From NCBI RefSeq assembly GCF_003205515.1, contig NZ_KZ826490.1, positions 1 through 64,000 of the forward strand: 64,000 nucleotides of DNA, in the 5' to 3' direction. Below, piece by piece: positions 58,767 through 64,000 of this stretch. Source of the DNA: Litorivita pollutaquae (GTDB taxonomy: Bacteria > Pseudomonadota > Alphaproteobacteria > Rhodobacterales > Rhodobacteraceae). The position numbers and the translations under genes are program-made. The notes below the pieces were generated by a model that saw only the letters and a program-made list of their open reading frames with translations, was not told the DNA's origin and made no database searches. Each line of letters starts with the position of its first letter. Within the stretch, counting starts at the first letter, position 1.

Positions 58767-59230
58767 TAGCTCTCGGGACCGCGCGCTGCAATACCTAGAA
58801 TTGGAACCTCGACCACGATCTCACCACCGTCCGAGAAGTCGAGCGTCAAGGAAAAGCTTTCGCCCTTGGCCATCGGTCGCTGCAAGCGCATCAGCATGGC
58901 GTGAAGGCCACCCGGTTCCAGAGACACAGATTCACCCGGCGCAATCTCGATCTCGCCTGCAGGTGCCATTGAGCTAACACCATCGGCATTTGTGGATGTC
59001 TGGTGAATATCAGGCATCATCGCCAAATCCGTGCGGAGGCCAGTAAGTATCACAGCCTCGTCGCCTGTATTGCGGATTGTCATATACGCGACACCCGGAC
59101 GGTTTACGCCGATTGACGCGCGCGCCCAGGCATCTTCGACGACAACGTCTTCCGAACCAGCTTCTACCGGGGTCGCTGTGCTTGATGCGAACATGCTTGC
59201 GGCCATCAGGCCATAGAGTACTGTCTTCAC
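58766..59230 (-). CDS. Periplasmic copper chaperone PCuAC
   Basis: A 154-residue protein; GTG 59230 begins the signal peptide (cleavage near VEAGS). The Cu(I) motif H76-x11-M88-x21-H110-x-M112 matches the PCu(A)C family. Together with Sco it delivers copper to the CuA site of cytochrome oxidase; in a resistance operon it may also buffer periplasmic copper. It lies 22 bases after the DsbA-like gene and overlaps sco by one base. Confidence 0.9.
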   Translation of the reverse strand: MKTVLYGLMAASMFASSTATPVEAGSEDVVVEDAWARASIGVNRPGVAYMTIRNTGDEAVILTGLRTDLAMMPDIHQTSTNADGVSSMAPAGEIEIAPGESVSLEPGGLHAMLMRLQRPMAKGESFSLTLDFSDGGEIVVEVPILGIAARGPES

Positions 59231-59252
59231 TTTGCGGTTCCCTTTTTGACCA

Positions 59253-59912
59253 CTAGCTGCCAACTGCAGCTACTTCGGCGTCAACCTGTTGTCTCAATTC
59301 GTCCATTCCAAACGGATCTAGCGGCTTGCCATTGATGTAGAACGTTGGGGTCTGGCGAACGCCCATTGTTTCTACGTCCGCTTTGTCCTGATTGACGATT
59401 GCCACGATATCGGGTGATTTCATCTGCTCTATCGCAAGTTCGAGATCGAGCCCGGCTCCGGCCGCGATCTTTCCCAGCTTTTGTTGATCAAACGCCCCAT
59501 GCGCCGCCCACGCGTCTTGATAAGCCATTAGAGCATTTAGCACCTGTTCGAACTTGCCCTGCATCCGGGCCGCTTCTAGCAACTTGACGGCTATATCCGA
59601 AATCGGTCCGTGAAACGGGGTGTATCGTATGACAACACGCACGGCTTCGGGATTTTTGTCCAAAATATCTTTTACGACGGGGTGAAATGCGCGACAGGCC
59701 TCGCAGGCTGGATCGAGGAACTCAACGATGGTCACGGGGGCTTCAGCGGGCCCCAAAACAGGCGAATATGGTCGCATCAAAGCGTCCGCCAACTCTGGCG
59801 CGACAACCGCACGTTCAGATGACGGTTTTGGTTGGTTTACATACCACGCGGCCCCACCAAAACCGGCAGCACCCATTGCGAGAACGGAAATAATCAACCC
59901 GCGTCGGTTCAT
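59253..59912 (-). CDS. DsbA-family periplasmic thiol protein
   Basis: A 219-residue thioredoxin-fold protein with a membrane-anchor or signal segment (residues 6-24). The active site is C70-E-A-C73 (DPACEACRAFH), unlike the CPYC of the two other DsbA-like proteins in the window, and the cis-Pro is in RQTPTFYI. It overlaps the dsbB gene by four bases, which implies functional coupling: DsbB should reoxidise it. It belongs to the operon starting at 60936. Confidence 0.87.
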   Translation of the reverse strand: MNRRGLIISVLAMGAAGFGGAAWYVNQPKPSSERAVVAPELADALMRPYSPVLGPAEAPVTIVEFLDPACEACRAFHPVVKDILDKNPEAVRVVIRYTPFHGPISDIAVKLLEAARMQGKFEQVLNALMAYQDAWAAHGAFDQQKLGKIAAGAGLDLELAIEQMKSPDIVAIVNQDKADVETMGVRQTPTFYINGKPLDPFGMDELRQQVDAEVAAVGS

Positions 59913-60331
59913 GATTTTTTCTCCTTGAGAGATAGGACTGAAAGCGCACCAATAAGCGCAAATGTAACAACGGCCATCAGCGGAATGGGGATGCCTAACA
60001 CCAACTGGTTGTCGTCAGTGCAAGAGGGCCCCGTCGCAGTACAAGGTTGGACGCGTTCAGGTATGATCCCGACATATAACCCCATATGCCAAGCAGCCAC
60101 TGCTGCGCCACCAAGTGCGAGTACGACACCGTACCGACCAACACGCGGATCTTGCCACCATAGTCCCAGCCCAAGAATTATCGCCAGTGGAAACATGAAG
60201 GCGCGCTGGAACCAGCAAAGAACACAAGGTGTCTGCCCCAGCACTTCGCCAATGAACAGAACAGCAAGCGAGGCGATGAGGGCGATCACCCAAGCCAGCC
60301 CGAGGGCAGTTTCTCCGTATAATCGGTTCAT
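59909..60331 (-). CDS. dsbB: Disulfide bond formation protein B (DsbB), second copy
   Basis: A 140-residue four-helix membrane protein with the first pair C36-V-L-C39 (followed by WFQRAFMFP) and second pair C97/C104 in a shorter second loop. ATG 60331 is preferred over the longer frame because it starts at the first helix. The pair with the DsbA-like gene downstream (four-base overlap) is a complete oxidation system. Compare the other DsbB at 18475-18999, whose second loop is longer. Confidence 0.88.
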   Translation of the reverse strand: MNRLYGETALGLAWVIALIASLAVLFIGEVLGQTPCVLCWFQRAFMFPLAIILGLGLWWQDPRVGRYGVVLALGGAAVAAWHMGLYVGIIPERVQPCTATGPSCTDDNQLVLGIPIPLMAVVTFALIGALSVLSLKEKKS

Positions 60332-60336
60332 TTGGG

Positions 60337-60936
60337 TCAGAGCCTCTCTCTTAGATCGGTAAGTATCTCTTCGGCAGAGGTGCCATAAGCCCAAGAGTCG
60401 GTGAAGCGCGCCTTTGGATCGAAGAGGAATAGATGCGATGTGTGGCCCATTGTGTAGCCATTTGGTGCTGAGGCCTCCTCGATCCGCTCATAGAAGATCG
60501 GAAAGGTCTCGGACGTCTCAGCAATCTGCTCCGGCGTGCCGGTCAGCCCAATGATGCCTGCATTGAACAAGGGCACATACTCGGCCAGCGCAGCGGGTGT
60601 GTCGCGTTCAGGATCAATCGAGATGAAGATAGGCTGTATTTTCTCTGCATCTGTTCCTAGGTCTTCCATGACGGCGGCAACTTCGGCGAGCGTCGTTGGG
60701 CATACATCTGGGCAGTTGGCAAAGCCAAAAAAGACAAGCATCCACCGCCCGGCAAAGTACTCATCCGTCTGCACCAATCCACGATGATCGGTCAGTTCGA
60801 AATCGGCGTAAAACGCAGGGTTAGAGGCATTAGCGTCGGTATCGGTCGAAGGTTCGAAATACTGGAATGCCGCAAAGGCAAGAAGCGCTGTGCCTGCCAG
60901 ACCCCACAATAGTCTCTGAATAACTGAAAGACGCAC
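60337..60936 (-). CDS. Sco-family copper protein, operon leader
   Basis: A 199-residue protein; GTG 60936 is preferred because it gives a membrane anchor (residues 5-26) and lies 35 bases after a MerR-type -10 element. Copper ligands are C75-x3-C79 (NCPDVCP) and H165 (GHTSHLF). It is distinct from the Sco at 58134. As first gene of the operon it is induced from the ZntR/PbrR-type promoter at 60971-61001. Confidence 0.88.
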   Translation of the reverse strand: MRLSVIQRLLWGLAGTALLAFAAFQYFEPSTDTDANASNPAFYADFELTDHRGLVQTDEYFAGRWMLVFFGFANCPDVCPTTLAEVAAVMEDLGTDAEKIQPIFISIDPERDTPAALAEYVPLFNAGIIGLTGTPEQIAETSETFPIFYERIEEASAPNGYTMGHTSHLFLFDPKARFTDSWAYGTSAEEILTDLRERL

Positions 60937-60970
60937 GTTATTTCGCCCGTTTGATTCTCGGTTTTGAGCC

Positions 60971-61001
60971 GGTTTACATCCTCTAGCTACTGTAGGTTCA
61001 A
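60971..61001 (-). promoter_or_regulatory. ZntR/PbrR-type promoter for the sco-dsb-pcuAC operon
   Basis: TTGAAC and TAAACC on the minus strand are separated by 19 bases with the dyad CTACAGTAGCTAGAG. The -10 is 35 bases before GTG 60936. It lies about 105 bases from the divergent MerR gene. Confidence 0.72.
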
Positions 61002-61106
61002 GTGGTTTTCTAAAGAGCGCGCCAGAGATCGCCAAAACGTGATTTCCGCGGTTGCGCCATGAGTGAGATAAATCTACATTCACTAGAGGATTAACGGGGT
61101 TTCGAC

Positions 61107-61535
61107 ATGCTCACAATTGGGACTCTTGCGAAGAGGACCGGCACCAAGGTTCAGACGATCCGCTACTATGAGCAGATTGGATTGATGCCGGAACCTGGTC
61201 GGACTGAAGGCGGGCAACGTCGCTATGGTGACGCTGAACTTGATCGCCTCGCATTCATCCGGCACAGCAGACAGTTGGGATTTCCGCTCGACGCGATCCG
61301 GGAGTTGCTTGATTTGTCCGACGCGCCGGACCGGCCCTGTCACGAAGCCGATGAGATCGCACGCCGACAATTGAAGCTCGTTGAGCAGAGAATGGAGCGC
61401 TTGAAAGCGTTGCGCGCGGAATTGAAACGCATGGTCAAGGAATGTAGTGGCGGCAACGCATCGCAATGCCGCGTCCTTGAAGTGCTAAGAGACCATTCGG
61501 AGTGTCTGACCGAGCACGATCAAATTGGGGTGTGA
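61107..61535 (+). CDS. MerR-family heavy-metal regulator (ZntR/CadR/PbrR type)
   Basis: A 142-residue regulator with MerR helix-turn-helix (LAKRTGTKVQTIRYYEQIGL) and cysteines C78, C113, C121 and C133. The C78-H79 pair and the C-terminal C-x7-C with an extra Cys fit ZntR/CadR/PbrR-type divalent-metal sensors rather than CueR. Putative target promoters with TTGAAC-N19 dyads are at 45100, 60971 and 61567, and possibly 43897. It is divergent from the sco operon. Confidence 0.9.
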   Translation: MLTIGTLAKRTGTKVQTIRYYEQIGLMPEPGRTEGGQRRYGDAELDRLAFIRHSRQLGFPLDAIRELLDLSDAPDRPCHEADEIARRQLKLVEQRMERLKALRAELKRMVKECSGGNASQCRVLEVLRDHSECLTEHDQIGV

Positions 61536-61566
61536 GTGAGCACAGAAAACTATTCGAAGTTTTTGC

Positions 61567-61597
61567 TTGAACCTACAGCGACTGTAGCAATTATCTC
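61567..61597 (+). promoter_or_regulatory. ZntR/PbrR-type promoter for the transglutaminase-CDF operon
   Basis: TTGAAC and TATCTC are separated by 19 bases holding the near-perfect dyad CTACAG-CGA-CTGTAG. The -10 ends 29 bases before ATG 61627. Confidence 0.82.
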
Positions 61598-61626
61598 TGT
61601 ACTCGAAAGATTCGAGGAGCCCCATC

Positions 61627-62388
61627 GTGGCACATAATGACCCTTTATTGACCGCAACCCCGATCCTGGATTTTGGGGCGGCGCCCATAGCGGAGCTCAT
61701 CGCTGCAAGGGGTTGGCGTGATCTGTCCGACACCGACAAGATTGGCGCGATCTATGACTATATCCGCAACGAGATCGCCTTCGGCTACAACCGCGCCGAC
61801 GACATTCCAGCGTCCGAGGTGCTGTCTGATGGCTATGGTCATTGCAATACGAAGGGCACGCTCCTTATGGCGCTCCTTCGGGGTGTGGGCATAAAGTGCA
61901 GAATCCACGGGTTCACGATCCACAAGGGCCTTCAGCGCGGTGTTGTGCCGGAGCTGGTCTACCCGATTGCGCCGGAAGAGATCCTGCATTCGTGGATCGA
62001 GGTCGCACTGGACGGCAAGTGGATCAATCTCGAAGGCTTCATTCTCGACAGCGCGTTCCTGAAGGTTCTGCAATCGTCGTTTACCGACCGCGAGAGTCTG
62101 TGCGGTTACGGTGCTGGGACGGATTGCCTCAACGCGCCGCCTGTCGAGTGGACAGGGCAGGACACATATATCCAGGATACCGGGATCGTGCAGGATTTCG
62201 GAACGTTCGACACGCCCGACGCTTTCTATGCAGAGCATGAGCAGAAATTCGGGCGTTTGCGCGGATGGCTCTATCGGAACATCATCCGGCACTGGATGAA
62301 TGCGCGTGTGCGGGCCTTCCGCGCAGGCCGTCTGAAACCCGACGCCTCAATTGCGCACCAGCATGAGGGAGAGACCCGTGCCGCATGA
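61627..62388 (+). CDS. Transglutaminase-like cysteine protein
   Basis: A 253-residue cytosolic-looking protein with the transglutaminase/protease catalytic core: C73 in GYGHCNTKG, H121 in ILHSWIEV and a downstream Asp. No signal peptide is present. Family members may act as proteases, amidases or cross-linkers; the substrate is unknown. It shares a MerR-type promoter and overlaps the CDF gene, so a role in zinc/cadmium response is inferred. Such proteins beside CDF transporters occur in proteobacterial genomes but their role is unclear. Confidence 0.82.
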   Translation: MAHNDPLLTATPILDFGAAPIAELIAARGWRDLSDTDKIGAIYDYIRNEIAFGYNRADDIPASEVLSDGYGHCNTKGTLLMALLRGVGIKCRIHGFTIHKGLQRGVVPELVYPIAPEEILHSWIEVALDGKWINLEGFILDSAFLKVLQSSFTDRESLCGYGAGTDCLNAPPVEWTGQDTYIQDTGIVQDFGTFDTPDAFYAEHEQKFGRLRGWLYRNIIRHWMNARVRAFRAGRLKPDASIAHQHEGETRAA

Positions 62389-63316
62389 TCACCATGGTCA
62401 CAGCCATGCCCATCTGGACCCGTCCAGCGGGGATCGCCGGGTAGCAATTGCGATTTGGGCGAACGGTCTTCTGACGGTTGCGCAGATCGTCGGCGGCATC
62501 TTCGCAGGGTCTCTCGCCCTGATCGCGGATGCGCTGCATAACTTCTCGGACATGGCCGCGCTTGTCATTGCCTTTGCGGCCCGCAAGATCGCGCGGCGGC
62601 CCGCTGATGAGCGAATGACCTTCGGCTATGGCCGGATCGAGACCGTGGCGGCCTTGATCAACTACACGACGCTGATCGTGATCGGGCTCTATCTGATCTA
62701 TGAAGGCGGCATGCGCCTTATCGAGCCGCCTGAGGTGAAAGGGTGGACAGTCGTCATCATCGCGGGACTGGCACTGGTGGTTGATGCCCTGACGGCGGGG
62801 TTGACCTATTCCATGCAGAAGGGCAGCCAGAACATCCGCGCCTTGTTCCTCCACAACCTCTCCGACGCTTTGGCTTCAGTCGCTGTGATTGTCGGTGGCA
62901 CGCTGATCATCCTCTATGACATGCGTTGGGTTGATCCTGCGATCACGATTGGTATCGCGCTCTATATTCTGTACCTGGCCTTCGCTGAGATTGGTGGCCC
63001 GATCCGGACGCTGATGCTTGGCAGCCCGCCGGACATTGATGGAGGTGACGTGGTGGCCGTTTTGCGCCAAACAGAGGGCGTTAGCGACGTCCACCATGTG
63101 CACTTGTGGCAGATGGAAGAGAATGCTCCAGCGCTCGATGCGCATGTCGTCGTCGAAGATGTTGCATGGGGCCAGTTGGAGCAGATCAAGGCAGAGCTAA
63201 AGACGCAAATTGGCGCTGAGTTTGGGATTGATCATTCCACGCTGGAATTTGAGCGTAATGAAGCTTGTGACGTCGAGGCGCCGCTGTTTGGACATGACAA
63301 GCACCAGATCGAATAG
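62378..63316 (+). CDS. CDF-family zinc/divalent cation transporter (CzcD-like)
   Basis: A 312-residue exporter. GTG 62378 overlaps the transglutaminase stop by 11 bases. An N-terminal His-rich tail (PHDHHGHSHAH) precedes six membrane helices, with the canonical site H54-x3-D58 in TM2 and H159-x3-D163 in TM5, so metal binding is intact in contrast to the CDF-like protein at 646-1644. The cytoplasmic domain with HHVHLWQME follows. It exports Zn and perhaps Cd or Co by proton antiport. Confidence 0.93.
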   Translation: MPHDHHGHSHAHLDPSSGDRRVAIAIWANGLLTVAQIVGGIFAGSLALIADALHNFSDMAALVIAFAARKIARRPADERMTFGYGRIETVAALINYTTLIVIGLYLIYEGGMRLIEPPEVKGWTVVIIAGLALVVDALTAGLTYSMQKGSQNIRALFLHNLSDALASVAVIVGGTLIILYDMRWVDPAITIGIALYILYLAFAEIGGPIRTLMLGSPPDIDGGDVVAVLRQTEGVSDVHHVHLWQMEENAPALDAHVVVEDVAWGQLEQIKAELKTQIGAEFGIDHSTLEFERNEACDVEAPLFGHDKHQIE

Positions 63317-63488
63317 CTTAGGTGATATGCATGATTGATATCTTTGGGGCGGCACCTAGGACGACGTGGAAGCAGACCTTGTTGCTGCTGCAGCGAAAGG
63401 GCACTTTGTCCGCGTAGCAGACCTTGGCGCCAAGTGCAGTGAATGACCGCTTCCCGCCCTCTATGACCGTCAGACCATGCCCACCGCC

Positions 63489-64000
63489 CTACCGGTGAAT
63501 TGGCTTTTTGCCACCCTCCTCCTGCAGCATCGCTTCCATATCGTCCAAGCCATCAACGGCAGAGCGCATCTGCGCGTCATCATCCACCCCCACTGTCTCG
63601 GCATCCGCGACCAGGCCCTCAAAATCCATCTCCATCTGTCGCTGTTCCTCGGCGATCACAGCTTGAACGACAGGCGCGGTCTTCTTTGGAGCGACATCAG
63701 TTTTCCCTGACGGTTTGCCATCAGCAGCCTGGCGTACACCCTCCGCGTCGGCCCCGGGTCCGCTTGACCCGTTCGGTGGCGGTGTCATCGGCATGGCGCG
63801 CATACTCGGCGGCAGATTGCCCTGCGGCCCCCCTCCCCCAGGCTGCGGAAACGGCAACTCGCCCGTCTGAGCCGCGTGGATCGCCTTGAACAGCCGATCA
63901 TCAAAATACTGGATCCGTTTTGCGCGGACCGGCATTTGCGCATCGATCACCATGACGATCTCGTCGAGCGGCAGGCGGCGCGCCTCATCTTCGGGGAGCA
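63489..64000 (-). CDS. virD4: VirD4/TraG coupling protein, C-terminal part
   Basis: A minus-strand frame open at the right edge. About 169 residues are visible, ending at 63489. The upstream part reads LPLDEIVMVIDAQMPVRAKRIQYFDDRLF, a segment typical of the end of the VirD4/TraG ATPase domain (RIQYFDD). A low-complexity, Pro/Gly-rich and acidic tail follows. Most of the ATPase lies outside the window. It is far from the virB set (30-42 kb) and read in the opposite direction, but is probably part of the same conjugation system. Confidence 0.75.
   Translation of the reverse strand, partial: LPEDEARRLPLDEIVMVIDAQMPVRAKRIQYFDDRLFKAIHAAQTGELPFPQPGGGGPQGNLPPSMRAMPMTPPPNGSSGPGADAEGVRQAADGKPSGKTDVAPKKTAPVVQAVIAEEQRQMEMDFEGLVADAETVGVDDDAQMRSAVDGLDDMEAMLQEEGGKKPIHR

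Noticed and set aside
1-64000. CRISPR arrays, tRNA or rRNA genes, replication origin
   Set aside because: No repeat-spacer pattern, no cloverleaf candidate, no rRNA-like sequence and no Rep or Par gene were seen; absence is by eye only.

Overview
The window looks like accessory DNA, a plasmid or a conjugative/genomic island, from an alphaproteobacterium, most likely of the Rhodobacteraceae (Roseobacter group). The basis is the gene families and their arrangement, HmrR/CueR-type and DtxR/MntR-type regulators, Tat-exported L,D-transpeptidases, and a virB-type conjugation cluster in the order B1-B2-B3-B4-(lipoprotein)-B5-B8-B9-B10-B11-B6. No rRNA, tRNA, CRISPR array, replication gene or origin was recognised. 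The genus is not determined.

Layout. 1-2.4 kb: an insertion-sequence remnant cutting a sterol-desaturase-like gene, behind a CDF-like transporter and a VTT membrane protein with a CueR-type promoter. 2.4-11.2 kb: a CSCC-bearing beta-propeller protein, a two-component system, an L,D-transpeptidase, four c-type cytochromes, a Met-rich multicopper oxidase and a DsbA-like protein. 11.2-20.8 kb: copper chaperone, CopA, CueR, an Scs/Dsb thiol-redox set, and an L,D-transpeptidase paired with a small lipoprotein. 21-25.4 kb: a copper operon (TolC-like lipoprotein, multicopper oxidase, cupredoxin-CusF fusion). 26.6-29 kb: a sulfur/rhodanese module with an ArsR-rhodanese regulator. 29-42 kb: the type IV secretion cluster. 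42.1-43.7 kb: an IS1182-type element. 43.9-48.1 kb: a second L,D-transpeptidase/lipoprotein pair, a Zn/Cd P-type ATPase and another L,D-transpeptidase. 48.3-53.2 kb: a PhnDCE-like ABC transporter with a di-heme protein and a MntR-like regulator. 53.3-55.5 kb: cobalamin-riboswitch-linked CbtBA. 55.7-63.3 kb: LspA, DUF411, an M23 peptidase, two Sco proteins, PCuAC, DsbA/DsbB, a ZntR/PbrR-type regulator, and a transglutaminase-like/CDF operon. The right edge holds the C-terminus of a VirD4/TraG coupling protein.

Regulatory reading. Three 19-bp-spacer promoters with CueR-type dyads were found (in front of VTT-CDF, copZ and copA). Three more carry a distinct TTGAAC/CTACAG-type dyad (in front of the Zn/Cd ATPase, the sco-dsb-pcuAC-M23 operon and the transglutaminase-CDF operon), and a weaker example precedes the second L,D-transpeptidase. 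A separate direct repeat, (A/T)TACA-N5-(A/T)TACA, occurs at four places in the copper region and may be the site of the encoded OmpR-type regulator.

How it may work together. The island combines metal export (CopA, Zn/Cd ATPase, CDF), periplasmic copper oxidation and binding (two multicopper oxidases, cytochromes, cupredoxin-CusF, PCuAC, Sco) and repair or remodelling of the envelope (Dsb/Scs proteins, four YkuD L,D-transpeptidases, an M23 endopeptidase, LspA). The coupling of peptidoglycan cross-linking enzymes to metal-responsive promoters is the most distinctive theme.
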